Shown here: one piece after another, positions 28,886 through 38,517 of the stretch | How the letters are laid out: every line of letters begins with the position of its first letter | Position numbering within the stretch: the stretch's first letter is position 1 | Origin: Poseidonocella sedimentorum | Lineage (GTDB): Bacteria; Pseudomonadota; Alphaproteobacteria; Rhodobacterales; Rhodobacteraceae | Reading direction: 5' to 3' | NCBI RefSeq assembly: GCF_900116005.1 | Contig: NZ_FOYI01000002.1 | Coordinates: 124,001 to 188,000 of the forward strand | DNA: 64,000 nucleotides | Program-made: the position numbers and the translations under genes | Notes under the pieces: generated by a model | What the model was told of the DNA's origin: nothing | Databases searched by the model: none | Seen by the model: the letters and a program-made list of their open reading frames with translations, nothing else

Positions 28886-30505
28886 TTACTCGGTCACGTA
28901 GACGTAGTCGTAGTTGACCGGGATCGACACCGGATCGACGTAGAGCGCGTCATCCCCGCCCATGCGCTCCGACTTCATCGTGTAGCGCTGTTCGTTGAAC
29001 ACCGGGACCCAGGGCGCCTGCTCCATCACCTTCATATAGGTGTCGGACCACATCTCGAGCCGCTCCGGGGCGGAGGGGTCGGTCATGCTGTCGGCAGCCG
29101 TGGCCATCGCGTCGATGCTCTCGTCGCAGAACTTGGACCAGTTCCAGCCGCCTTCGCCGGCGCCTGCGCAGCCGAGAATGGGCCCGTAGAAGTTGGAGGG
29201 ATCGGGGAAGTCCGCGATCCATGCCATCCCGCCGGACCAGATCATCGGCGCTTCGCCCGCACCGCCCGCTTCGATCACGTTGGCCTGCGCGAGGCTGCGG
29301 ATCTCGACATCGACGCCGATCGCCTTGAGATCCTGCTGGATCGCCTGCGCGATGCGCGGGTTAGGGTCGGTGTTCATGACGTAGAGCTCGGTGGAGAAGC
29401 CCTCTTCGAGCCCGGCCTCGGCGAGCTTGGCCTTGGCGCCCTCGATGTCAAAGGCAAACCCCTCAAAGCCCTCGGTGTAGCCCGGCATGGTCGGCGGCAG
29501 CGGCTGGGTCGCGGGGACGGCGCGGCCGTTGATGATCTGGGTAATGCGCTCCTTGTTGATCGCCATGTTGATCGCTTCGCGCACCGGCAGCTTGTCGAGC
29601 GGCTCGATCCCGACGTTGAGCGTGATGTAGCCGGTGTGGAGCTGGCCGCCCTCGACGACGCGCTCGGCCTGAGCCGGATCGCCCATGACTTCCTGGAACT
29701 TGGCGGGCGGAATGCCATCGCCGGGCACATCCACTTCGCCCTGTTGCAGACGCAGCAGAGCGACGATCGGCTCCTGGCCCACCTCGAAGGTCAGCCCGTC
29801 AAGATACGGTACGCCATCGCGCCAGTAGTCCTCGTTCTTGGCAAAGACCAGCCGCTGGCCGATGGTCCACTCGTCGAGCTTGAACGCGCCGGTGCCGACG
29901 GGGTGCTTGCCGAAATCGGTGCCATGCTCGGCCACGGCCTCTTGCGGCACGATGGAGGCGAAGTTGAGCGCCATCACGTGAAGGAAGGTCGCGTCGGGGC
30001 GCGAGAGGGAGATCTTGATCGTCCTGGGATCGACAACCTCGACGCCCGAGAGCGTATCCGCCTCACCCGAGGAGATCGCGTCGAACCCGGCGATGGAGGC
30101 AAAGAACCCGGCCCCGGGGGATTGGGTTTCCGGCGTGGTCACACGATCGAGCGAGTATTTCACATCCTCGGCCGTCATCTCGCGCCCGTTGTGGAAGGTC
30201 ACGCCATCGCGGAGGGTGAAGGTGAAGACGGTGCCGTCTTCGGAGATCTCGTAGCTCTCGGCCAGACCGGGGCGCAGCTCTGTGGTGCCGGGGACATAGT
30301 CCATCAGCCCATCGAAGAGCGACTTGATCATCGACCAGTTCTGCCAGTCGTAGCCGATGGCGGGATCGAGCGTGGCGACGTCGTCCTTGTAGGTGATGGT
30401 GATCATGCCGCCCGGCGTGGCGTTCGGGTCCGGCGTGTACTGCTGGGCGACGGCGGGCAGCGCGGTGGCGGCCAGCAGCGCAGTGGTGAGGAGGAGGTTT
30501 TTCAT
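28886..30505 (-). CDS. Periplasmic binding protein of oligopeptide-type ABC transporter
   Basis: A 539-residue family 5 extracellular binding protein with a signal peptide (NLLLTTALLAATALPAVAQ). Landmarks are VATLDPAIGYDWQNWSM, LRPGLAESYEISEDGTVFTF, LRDGVTFHNGREMTAEDVKYSLDR and HPVGTGAFKLDEW. Such proteins bind peptides, glycosides, nickel or other bulky solutes and pass them to DppBC-type permeases. The gene lies 47 bases after dppB-like, the largest gap inside the operon. Confidence 0.9.
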   Translation of the reverse strand: MKNLLLTTALLAATALPAVAQQYTPDPNATPGGMITITYKDDVATLDPAIGYDWQNWSMIKSLFDGLMDYVPGTTELRPGLAESYEISEDGTVFTFTLRDGVTFHNGREMTAEDVKYSLDRVTTPETQSPGAGFFASIAGFDAISSGEADTLSGVEVVDPRTIKISLSRPDATFLHVMALNFASIVPQEAVAEHGTDFGKHPVGTGAFKLDEWTIGQRLVFAKNEDYWRDGVPYLDGLTFEVGQEPIVALLRLQQGEVDVPGDGIPPAKFQEVMGDPAQAERVVEGGQLHTGYITLNVGIEPLDKLPVREAINMAINKERITQIINGRAVPATQPLPPTMPGYTEGFEGFAFDIEGAKAKLAEAGLEEGFSTELYVMNTDPNPRIAQAIQQDLKAIGVDVEIRSLAQANVIEAGGAGEAPMIWSGGMAWIADFPDPSNFYGPILGCAGAGEGGWNWSKFCDESIDAMATAADSMTDPSAPERLEMWSDTYMKVMEQAPWVPVFNEQRYTMKSERMGGDDALYVDPVSIPVNYDYVYVTE

Positions 30506-30552
30506 CGTGTTTTTCCCTGTTGGTTGGTGGTGAGTGGTGGCTTGGTGTTGGC

Positions 30553-31472
<920 letters not shown>

Positions 31473-31473
<1 letters not shown>

Positions 31474-32366
31474 CAGTCGTTCCCCCTCTGGGTCGGGTCG
31501 AGCACATCGCGCAGCGCGTCGCCGACGAGGTTGAAGGCCAGCGCGAGCAGCAGGATCGCAGCGCCGGGGATGAAGACGAGCCAGGGGGCGGCCTGAAAAT
31601 AGGTCTGGTTTTCGAAGATGATGTTGCCCCAGCTCGGCGTCGGCGGCTGGACACCGACCCCGAGGAAGGAGAGCGTCGCCTCCAGCAGCACGGTGACGGA
31701 GATCCCCAGAGTGCCCCAGACGATGAGCGTCGGGATGAGGTGGGGCAGGATATGCTTGAAGAGGATACGTGCGCGGGACGCGCCGAGCGTCTTTTCCGCG
31801 GCGATGAATTCGCGCTCCGCGAGCGAGGTCGTCTCGGTATAGACCACCCGCGCGGTCTGGACCCAGTTGACGAGCGCGATCACCATGGCAACGATCCAGA
31901 GCGAGGGCTGGAAGATCGCCGCGAGGCAAATCGCCAGCAAAAGCGCCGGAAACGCCATCATCAGATCGGTGAACCGCATCAGAACCGCGCCGATCCACCC
32001 GCGCAGGAAACCGGCCAGAACGCCCACCAGCGTACCGATCACGAGGGCGACGCCATTGGCCACCACGCCGATGATCAGTGAGGTCTGGGCGCCATAGAGC
32101 ATACGCGAGAAGAGATCGCGGCCCAGCAGGTCCGTTCCCATCAAGAACGCTGCGCTCGGGGGCATCGGCTCGCCGAAGAGCGTGAGCCCCTCGAAGAGCT
32201 GGTCATCCGGCGCGTAGGGGGCGATCCAGGGCGCGAAGACCGCGCCGCCCACGACCAGGAAGATGATCGCCAGGCCGAACAGCGCCAGTTTCCGGCGCAT
32301 CAGGCGGCGCAATGTGCCGGCCGGGAGGGCGGCGGGCGCGGGCGCGGTCTGGACCGGCTCAGACAT
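31473..32366 (-). CDS. ABC transporter permease, DppC-like
   Basis: A 297-residue permease. The motif LMGTDLLGRDLFSRMLYGAQTSL is diagnostic of the DppC group, and the EAA loop is EFIAAEKTLGASRARILFKHILPH. The ATG at 32366 (MSEPVQTAP) overlaps the last 8 bases of the ANTAR regulator gene; the longer open frame runs antisense-like through that gene and is not used. Confidence 0.9.
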
Positions 32367-32973
32367 TCTTGCGTCCCTGCGGCGGTTGGGTGTCCTGCGG
32401 GCCACCCACGGACGAGACGATGCGCGCGGCCGCGTCCTCGAAGCTGATCCGCCAGGCCATCGCCATCCCGCGGAGCTGCTCATAGGCCTCGTTTTCGCTC
32501 TTGCCGCGCGCCGCCAGAAGCGCCACCGCCTGCACCACCGTCTGCCGCTGGCCAAGCCGTTGGCGCAGCGCGTCGATCTCGCCCGCCAGCCCGATGCGCG
32601 CATCGAAGGTCGCCCGGGCGATCAGGAGCGCGGAATAGACACCGTTGTCCCCCACCGGCTTGAGGATCTGCGCGTCGGCGCCAAAGGTCATGAGCCATTC
32701 GATCCGGCCCGGCGCTTCGGAGCCGATGAGGGCGATGGTCGGCAACGGCGCCTCGCCCGGATCCCACGGAAACTGATCGTCATGGGCGGTATCCACGTCG
32801 ATGAAGAGATAGTCGGCAGCCCGCGCCGACGCCGGTAGCTCCGGCCAGTGACAGTCGACCTGAAGGCCCACCGCCTCGAGCTGCCGGGTCAGGGCCGTGA
32901 CCGTGGCGTGGGGCCGGTGCAGGATCGCCGCACGCGCGCCGCCAAGCTCCGGAATGCTCAGGCGGCGTCTCAT
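32359..32973 (-). CDS. ANTAR-domain antiterminator, AmiR/NasT-like
   Basis: A 204-residue protein. Residues about 10-125 form a receiver-like fold; the phosphoacceptor region LFIDVDTAHDD does not look like a standard two-component site, as in AmiR. The C-terminus (RQTVVQAVALLAARGKSENEAYEQLRGMAMAWRISFEDAA) is an ANTAR RNA-binding domain. ANTAR proteins prevent formation of intrinsic terminators in leader RNAs. The start codon overlaps the stop of the AmiC-like gene. A matching leader terminator exists at 34091-34152. Confidence 0.87.
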   Translation of the reverse strand: MRRRLSIPELGGARAAILHRPHATVTALTRQLEAVGLQVDCHWPELPASARAADYLFIDVDTAHDDQFPWDPGEAPLPTIALIGSEAPGRIEWLMTFGADAQILKPVGDNGVYSALLIARATFDARIGLAGEIDALRQRLGQRQTVVQAVALLAARGKSENEAYEQLRGMAMAWRISFEDAAARIVSSVGGPQDTQPPQGRKNV

Positions 32974-34073
32974 GTGGCCACCTTGATCAGGGGCCGGACC
33001 TCGGGCATCTGGCTCCGCGTGAGGTACGGATCGCCCTCGATCGGAGCATAGGTCCGGAGCGGTACGAAGGCCCCGTCGCGCACCTGCGCGATCGCCACCG
33101 GTAGTGTCACGTGGTGGGTCCGCGCGCTGATCCCCACGGCATCGGCGCCGGGCAGGGCGAGCAAATCCGGCAGGGGCAGCGTCTCGGCCTCCGGCGCATT
33201 GGCGAGCAGCCGCGCCAGCATCATGACCGACGCATGGGCCGCCGCCTCGAAGGAGGATCCGAAATCCTCGCGCCCTTCATTGCCGGGCAGCGCCGGGGTC
33301 AGCCCCCGGAACCACGGCCCGGCGGAAATCACCCCCTCCGCAGCAGCGCCAATGACCGGCAGTTCGGCCTCGGTCATGTTGCACGACAGGATCGGGCAGC
33401 GCCCCTCGGCAAACTCGGCATCCCGCGCGCGCAGCTCGGCCATGGCCTCGAGAAAGGCGTATTGCGAGGGGCCGATCAGCTGGTTCAACACGAAATCGGG
33501 CTTCAGCGCGGCGATCTCATCGACCAGCCGCGAGATGTCGGTCGATCCGATCGGCACATAGCGCTCGCCCAGCACATCGCCGCCCACACCGCCGCTCGCC
33601 TCGCGCGCGATCCGGTTCATTTCCCAGCCCCAGATATAGTTCGAGCCGGTGAGATAGACCCGCTTGCCATGGGCCGAGAAGCAATGGTCCAGCAGAGGTA
33701 GGAGATGCTGATTCGGGCAGGCATGGGCATAGACCACCCGGTCCGACGCCTCGAACCCTTCGTAGGGCGTCGGGTACCACAGCACCCCGCCCATCCGCTC
33801 AAGGCTGGGGATGACCTCCTTGCGGCTCCAGGACGTGGTGCAGCCGATCACATGGCGCGCGCCGCTGGTTTTCAGGATCTCCTCGCAAAGCGGCGCATAG
33901 GCATCGATATCCCCGCCCGGATCACGCACGACAGCGCGAAAGGCGATGCCCAGAGACGGATCGGCGTTCACCTGGGCGATGGCTTTCAACGCGCCCGCAA
34001 GGCTGGCCTGGCCCATGAGATGGTAGGGGCCGGTGGTCGAGAAAAGCAGCCCGAGATCGATGGTGCGGGTCAA
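32970..34073 (-). CDS. AmiC-like cytosolic amide sensor (periplasmic-binding-protein fold)
   Basis: A 367-residue protein of the AmiC/urea-binding family (DLGLLFSTTGPYHLMGQASLAGA, VFNQLIGPSQYAFL-like region). It has no signal peptide, as in Pseudomonas AmiC, which holds AmiR inactive in the cytosol until an amide binds. No ATG suits: the first ATG-like start of the open frame (34157) lies upstream inside the terminator hairpin. A TTG at 34073 has GGAG exactly 7 bases before it and yields the expected N-terminus (M)TRTIDLGLLF. It is the first gene of a seven-gene operon. Confidence 0.85.
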   Translation of the reverse strand: MTRTIDLGLLFSTTGPYHLMGQASLAGALKAIAQVNADPSLGIAFRAVVRDPGGDIDAYAPLCEEILKTSGARHVIGCTTSWSRKEVIPSLERMGGVLWYPTPYEGFEASDRVVYAHACPNQHLLPLLDHCFSAHGKRVYLTGSNYIWGWEMNRIAREASGGVGGDVLGERYVPIGSTDISRLVDEIAALKPDFVLNQLIGPSQYAFLEAMAELRARDAEFAEGRCPILSCNMTEAELPVIGAAAEGVISAGPWFRGLTPALPGNEGREDFGSSFEAAAHASVMMLARLLANAPEAETLPLPDLLALPGADAVGISARTHHVTLPVAIAQVRDGAFVPLRTYAPIEGDPYLTRSQMPEVRPLIKVAT

Positions 34074-34090
34074 GTGATCACTCCAGAAAC

Positions 34091-34152
34091 GAAAAAGCGC
34101 CCCGCACCCGTCATCCGCCCGAAGGACAAATTGAGGAGTGCGAGGCGCTTTT
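34091..34152 (-). terminator. Leader terminator/antiterminator region of the amide operon
   Basis: On the minus strand AAAAGCGCCTCGCAC and GTGCGGGGCGCTTTT pair over 15 bp with one G-T pair, closing a 30-base loop, and the right arm runs into TTTTTC. This is a complete intrinsic terminator 18 bases before the TTG start of the AmiC-like gene. A TTGACA -35 box at 34194-34199 with CATCCT 17 bases on would start a leader near 34164. With an ANTAR antiterminator encoded in the same operon, this is its most likely target. I could not confidently place the two hexaloop hairpins that ANTAR proteins bind. Confidence 0.78.
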
Positions 34153-34330
34153 GCCAACTATGTTCACCTAAGGATGTCGGGCGTCCTCAGGCATGTCAAA
34201 GAGATTTCGCGGCGATCTTGCCTTCCCTCCGACCAAGTGCTGAATTTTTGAGCGATCAGATCGACCAAAGGTTGCTTGATTCTACCCAAGCGCGAAATAT
34301 TCCGTCGCGCCAAGTGGGATCAGGCCAGAG

Positions 34331-35173
34331 CTAGGGCGCCGGGACCGGACTCGGCCGGATCGGCCGCATGCGCCGCACCTCCGGCGCGTAGGACCGCGAG
34401 ACAGGTAGGGCGCGGCCGTCACAGAGATGCGCCAGCAACGACCCGTTTGCGCGGCTGGTCCCGAGAAACGCATGGCTGGATATCCAGTGCGAGCGGTGAA
34501 TCCGCAAACCGGGATACTCGGCCAGCTCCTCGATGGCGTCCGACAGGCGCATGTGGATCAGCTCCTGACCCTTGCCCGTCGTCACCTCGACGTAGTGATC
34601 CTGCGCCGTGAGCGAGATCAGAGCGGTGCCCATTTGCGGCGACAGGCGATCCAGAAACGCGTTGCGCGCGGGCGGGGGCGCAGGCGGATCCAGTCTCGGG
34701 CGAATCCGGGCCAGGAGGATGCCCGACACCAGGACGAAAACCGCGCCCACGTTCACCAGCATGATCCAGATCGGCGCGCCGCCAGCCTCGGGGCGGAACA
34801 CCCCGTCGACCTGACCGGCGATGAAGACGATCGGCAAGAAGGCGAGCGCGAACGCCGCGATGGGGCGCAGAATCGCCGGGCGCTGGTCGAAGAATTTCAC
34901 ACGGCGCATCAGCAGGATCAGCCCGAGAACCTGCGCCCATCCGGCCCCGATACTCAGCGCCCAATAGGCGGCGCGGCTCGGCGCGGGCAAGTCGGAGGTC
35001 GAGAACGGCGCCAACACGGTCAGGAACGCGACCGTCAGCGCATAGCCCGTCGCTTGCTCTGGCATATGGAGCGCGGGGCGCTCGCGCGGTTTGCCCTTGG
35101 GGTCGATGTCATTCACGAAGCGCGGCCTGCATTTCACGAAAAGCGCGTTGTTTTGAGAGCGTTGTCGCGCCAT
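34331..35173 (-). CDS. Membrane-anchored LytTR-domain transcriptional regulator
   Basis: A 280-residue protein. Residues about 45-165 contain four hydrophobic segments (ALTVAFLTVLAPF, AYWALSIGAGWAQVLGLILLM, AAFALAFLPIVFIAG, WIMLVNVGAVFVLVSGILLA). Residues about 180-275 are a LytTR DNA-binding domain (LISLTAQDHYVEVTTGKGQELIHMRL, RIHRSHWIS, RALPVSRSY). Single-chain membrane LytTR regulators of this shape are frequent in alphaproteobacteria; signals and targets are mostly unknown. The start may be the ATG at 35173 or the one at 35065; neither has an ideal ribosome-binding site. Confidence 0.82.
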   Translation of the reverse strand: MARQRSQNNALFVKCRPRFVNDIDPKGKPRERPALHMPEQATGYALTVAFLTVLAPFSTSDLPAPSRAAYWALSIGAGWAQVLGLILLMRRVKFFDQRPAILRPIAAFALAFLPIVFIAGQVDGVFRPEAGGAPIWIMLVNVGAVFVLVSGILLARIRPRLDPPAPPPARNAFLDRLSPQMGTALISLTAQDHYVEVTTGKGQELIHMRLSDAIEELAEYPGLRIHRSHWISSHAFLGTSRANGSLLAHLCDGRALPVSRSYAPEVRRMRPIRPSPVPAP

Positions 35174-35288
35174 CCCTTAGCCCAGTTGGAGCCAGTCCGA
35201 AAGGAAAACACGAGATGGATACTGTCCGGGACAGACGGGATTGGGTGGCGCGCGCGGGCCACCGCAGCATGCAACAGGACGCGGACAA

Positions 35289-35783
35289 ATGCTGAGCGGT
35301 GTGTTGACCGGCGCGCCGGTCTGGGTCTGGCCCCTTCTGGGCGTTCTGCTGATCATCGGTCTGCGCGCAATGCGCAACCGAGTGAGCCGGGTCTGGCCGT
35401 TCACACTGATGCCGCTCCTCGCGATCCTCGCGGTGAACGCGGTGGCCGGGCTGCGCCCATCGCCCGAACTCTGGGCCCTCTTCGCGGCCAGCTATGGCGC
35501 GGGCGCATTCATCGGCTGGCGCTTCCAGCCGCGCTGGATCACCGGACGCGACGACTCCCGCGTCGCGCTCAAGGGCGAACCCCTGACACTGGTGATGCTC
35601 CTGTCCATCTTCCTCGCGAACTTCGCGGCCGGCGCGGTGACCGCCATGGCGCCACACCTCGCCTCCAGCCCCGGGTTTCAAGCCGGGTTCACCCTGATCG
35701 CCGGGCTGGCCTCCGGCCTCTTCCTCGGCCGGTCGCTGGCCATCCTGAACGCAACGCGCAGCGGACTGCCGAAACGCCAGTGA
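35289..35783 (+). CDS. Small membrane protein, function unknown
   Basis: A 164-residue protein with five or so hydrophobic segments, beginning MLSGVLTGAPVWVWPLLGVLLIIGL; the end (RSGLPKRQ) is basic. It resembles a family of small bacterial membrane proteins with an N-terminal L(S/T)GVLTGAP(V/T)WVW pattern that has no known function. ATG at 35289 is preferred over an earlier in-frame start that would overlap the divergent LytTR promoter. It is divergent from the LytTR regulator, which could control it. The gene ends at the left border of the accessory region. Confidence 0.75.
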   Translation: MLSGVLTGAPVWVWPLLGVLLIIGLRAMRNRVSRVWPFTLMPLLAILAVNAVAGLRPSPELWALFAASYGAGAFIGWRFQPRWITGRDDSRVALKGEPLTLVMLLSIFLANFAAGAVTAMAPHLASSPGFQAGFTLIAGLASGLFLGRSLAILNATRSGLPKRQ

Positions 35784-36119
35784 ACGTCATCACGTCTTCA
35801 GAAGAAATCGCGCCGGCCGAGAAACACTGTAGGGGTCCGGATATTTTTTCGAATGGCCCGCGGGGGATCAAGGTCTTAGCTGCGTTCCGCGCGCAATTTT
35901 TTTCGCGACCTGCACGAATATTTTTTCGGGTCGTCACGTCGTCTATAGAAGGCGCTTTCTGTTAGACGAAAAAGGCCGTCCACGAGGCTGAGCGCGCTGG
36001 CGACAGCTTCCCTTCGATTAGAATGCAGACACTTCCTGCGCTTGATCCGGGCAGCCCGCCCTCGGCCGGCATCAACCCGTCGTCTTGCTAAAATCCTCTG
36101 AAGGCCTCAATTTGCTCGC
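35784..36119. other. Non-coding stretch at the left edge of the accessory region
   Basis: No gene is supported here. Base composition drops, with two TATTTTTTCG blocks (near 35838 and 35919) that form an imperfect direct repeat, and no tRNA-like or integrase attachment core was seen. Confidence 0.5.
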
Positions 36120-36364
36120 ATGGTTACGATGAACATCTCCTTGCCGAATGCATGCGCTCAGCAGTGGACGCTCAGGCAATGGCACGCGGCTACGGCACTG
36201 CCAGCGAATATGTGCGCGATCTGATCCGGCGCGACCTGGATCGGCAGGCACTTCGCGCACTTCTCGATGAAGGTCGTAAGAGTGCGCAAGACGAGCCCCT
36301 CTCCCCACAGGCCTTCGACACCGTCAGGGAGCAAGCCGTTCGGGTAGCTGACGAGGTTTCTTGA
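36120..36364 (+). pseudogene. ParD-like antitoxin with a frameshift
   Basis: The ATGs at 36120/36129 open a frame reading MNISLPN, the DNA-binding first strand of ParD (ribbon-helix-helix) antitoxins, but it then goes out of frame. The rest, from about 36152, is in another frame: AQAMARGYGTASEYVRDLIRRDLDRQALRALLDEG, the rest of a ParD protein, ending at 36364. One base is missing near 36147-36152. The residual frame from 36152 would encode 70 residues lacking the DNA-binding strand. After the stop, a few codons (GRA then MRLI) recall a ParE toxin start but no toxin follows, so the pair is a remnant. Confidence 0.78.
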
Positions 36365-36529
36365 CGGGGCGCGCCAATGCGCCTGATTGCACTACCCGAA
36401 ACGAGTCCAAGTGCCGGTCTGCTTGTAAGTGGGGGGACAGGACAGGCAGGCCTCAAGTGACGAGGTTGGCCAGACTGACCAGATGCGAGTCAAAACCCTC
36501 TCAAGTAACAAATCAATTCATAGCAAATG

Positions 36530-36538
36530 TGCTATACT
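36530..36538 (+). promoter_or_regulatory. Extended -10 promoter of the HigA-like gene
   Basis: TGCTATACT (TGN plus a near-consensus -10) lies 27 bases before the preferred start of the XRE-family gene; the -35 region is poor, as is usual for extended -10 promoters. Confidence 0.5.
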
Positions 36539-36564
36539 ACGGCTCCACGATGGAGATCCTGATT

Positions 36565-36936
36565 ATGGGTAAGAGTTACACATCACTCCGAAGCACGCTC
36601 CATCGCGCGCATCCAAAGCTGGCGGAGCTCCAAGCCAAGAACGCCCGCAAGCGTGAGATCGCCGTGAAACTGCGCGCTTTACGCGATGCACGAGGACTAA
36701 CCCAGGAGGAAGTTGCGGCGGCCGCGGGTATGACCCAATCGATGGTCGCACGGCTGGAATCTCTGGCCGGGCCTGTGCCAAGCCTTGCGTCCATCGAGCG
36801 CTACGTGATTGCGTGCGGTGGCAACTTCGCGCTGCGCATCTCGGACAGGCAGATCGATAGCGAAGATGCCTTCAGCGATGCTTTCGTGAAGGCCCGCGGC
36901 CGCGTCAGTTCGGATATCGACCTCGACCTTGATTAG
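36565..36936 (+). CDS. XRE-family regulator, HigA-like antitoxin without visible toxin
   Basis: A 123-residue protein with a helix-turn-helix at about residues 40-90 (LRALRDARGLTQEEVAAAAGMTQSMVARLES) and a C-terminus like that of HigA antitoxins (SLASIERYVIACGGNFALRI). GGAG at 36552-36555 favours the ATG at 36565 over that at 36550. HigA usually follows a HigB toxin gene; none lies within the 200 bases upstream or downstream, so it is either an orphan antitoxin or a stand-alone regulator. Confidence 0.8.
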   Translation: MGKSYTSLRSTLHRAHPKLAELQAKNARKREIAVKLRALRDARGLTQEEVAAAAGMTQSMVARLESLAGPVPSLASIERYVIACGGNFALRISDRQIDSEDAFSDAFVKARGRVSSDIDLDLD

Positions 36937-37074
36937 CACGAGCCGCCAAGCAACTCCCCGAGAAAAGGGTGAGAATGTAGGAGGAACGCCCAGTCTGCCT
37001 GATGTAGCCGTCCGCATTCTACCGTCGTGCAAAACCAATCCCCGAGGAGCCAACCACATTCAGAACTGTCTTCG

Positions 37075-37584
37075 ATGACCACCGAGGCTTCCCCTGCTCA
37101 GTCTTTACGCCCACCACCTCTTGACGAGCTTGTCGGTGTCATCTCCGAAACTCACGGCCTGCTCCGACCCGAAGCGCTGGAAGCTCTGCAAGGCGTCGGC
37201 CACATCCTGCATGCAAGAGACATCGGCGATCCCGAACATCTCCACGCTCTCGCCCGCATAGCGCCTTTGACGGCAATACGCGGCAACATCGACCGCAGTC
37301 CCTGGGCCGAAGACCTGCCCCGAACGGTGAGCCTCACGATCCACGGGCTGAACATTTACATGATCCATGACCGCAAGGATCTACAGGTCGATCCGGAGGC
37401 CCAATGCCGGAATGTTGTAATCTCAGGCCATTCGCACAAGCCCAGCATTGAAGAGACCGGCTCCATTCTCTGGTTGAACCCCGGGGCGGCCGGCCCCCGC
37501 CGCTTCCGGCTGCCGATCACGGTGGCGTTCCTTTGGGCGGAGAATGGCCGCCCCCGTGCAATGATCCACCAGTTGCCTGTTTAG
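37075..37584 (+). CDS. YfcE-type metallophosphoesterase with altered metal ligand
   Basis: A 169-residue calcineurin-like phosphoesterase of the YfcE/MJ0936 type. Motifs are GVISETHGLLRPEA, HARDIGDPE, RGNIDRSPW, HDRKD, ISGHSHKPS and LNPGAAGPRRFRLP. In the family the first is GVISDTHG and the second HAGDIG: here the first metal-binding Asp is Glu and the Gly is Arg. Other ligands are intact. The protein may bind metals less well or be losing function. The ATG at 37075 is chosen; a GTG at 37027 is possible. The neighbourhood is full of decayed genes. Confidence 0.75.
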   Translation: MTTEASPAQSLRPPPLDELVGVISETHGLLRPEALEALQGVGHILHARDIGDPEHLHALARIAPLTAIRGNIDRSPWAEDLPRTVSLTIHGLNIYMIHDRKDLQVDPEAQCRNVVISGHSHKPSIEETGSILWLNPGAAGPRRFRLPITVAFLWAENGRPRAMIHQLPV

Positions 37585-37745
37585 ACCGCTGCTGGTTGAA
37601 CGTGAGCATCTGGACCGGCCATTTGATCGAACATGACATAGTTGTCCGTGCCGCGGGCAGGAGATGAACCGTTCGCGCGACGCGTTCCTTCCAGAAGGTC
37701 GAGGAGCGGGGATGTTTCGCAGGGGCAGGAACAGCCCCTGTATCT

Positions 37746-38045
37746 TTGGCCGGTCGAAGAACCTGCTGGGCGACTGCGAGTGCTGGTATGTGTGCGGTAT
37801 TGCCTCGTTACATACCGTTATTTCCTTACTGTGAGGGCAATGGATGGGTCGTCGAACTGGGGGCGCTCCCGTTCTCTCACGCCTGGAACCTCTGCCCCTC
37901 AGCCGGACGTGTCATCGACGCCACATGGGCCATCGGTAGAGGCGCGGTCGATCTTGGCATCGAACTATCACAGAAACCGCTAATGAAGATCATTGATCTT
38001 GACCGAGTGTTTTGGGATCCTGCAAGAAGAATGATCAGACAGTAA
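37746..38045 (+). pseudogene. Gene remnant, unknown transglutaminase-like family
   Basis: The plus-strand frame contains YCEGNGWVVELGALPFSHAWN and GRVIDATW, a pattern (CEG-Y, HAW, VID-TW) seen in small bacterial proteins of papain/transglutaminase-like type. The first part seems to change frame near 37800 and no sound start is visible, so it looks like a fragment. It overlaps the TnsA-like remnant on the other strand. Confidence is low. Confidence 0.35.
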
Positions 38046-38450
38046 CGATACCGAGCCAGGATGCCCGGATATTCGAGAACCATGGGGTGTCGGTTGATCA
38101 ATTCGCTATGCTTGACCTCGACGATCATTTTCGTGCCACCGAGGTCGGCCTCAAAGTCAGGTGTGTATTTCAGGCACCGCAGCCCGTAGAGTTTTTGGGC
38201 ATGATTTAGCGCTTCGACACTTGGATATGCTCGACCGGTGACAAGGTCGAGGGTCATCGGTTGAGAGCGGATCGAGAGCACGCGTGGGTTGAGACCCATC
38301 GCGATTGCCCCACTCACCTCCAAGCGGCTTTCCAATTACAGCAGATGCGCGCCGCCAGCCGAGGAGTAGTGGGCCTTCTTCTTCAGCCCACGCTTCTGAA
38401 CGCGCCGCGCAACTGGGCGTTTTTCCGGTCAATTTTCATTTCGTGGTCCT
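37877..38450 (-). pseudogene. TnsA-like endonuclease remnant, interrupted by a stop codon
   Basis: The minus-strand frame reads ESRLEVSGAIAMGLNPRVLSIRSQPMTL, then YTPDFEADLGGTKMIVEVKHSEL. The E of ESRLE, D of TPDF and E-x-K of VEVK are the order of catalytic residues in TnsA-type PD-(D/E)XK endonucleases. Upstream in the same frame lies KKKAHYSSAGGAHLL, also TnsA-like, but a TAA at 38336-38338 separates the two; the only possible restart is a TTG at 38335. The C-terminus after about 37980 does not look like the family. No TnsB or TnsC gene is near. Confidence 0.55.
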
Positions 38451-38517
38451 CGAGTCGTTATTGACAATAACATGCAAAGCGCTGTTTTTATGAGTTAATT
38501 CTCGCTATCATTCCTAT

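Noticed and set aside
35784-36119. Possible tRNA or attachment site at the left edge of the accessory region
   Set aside because: No cloverleaf or T-loop consensus could be found on either strand.
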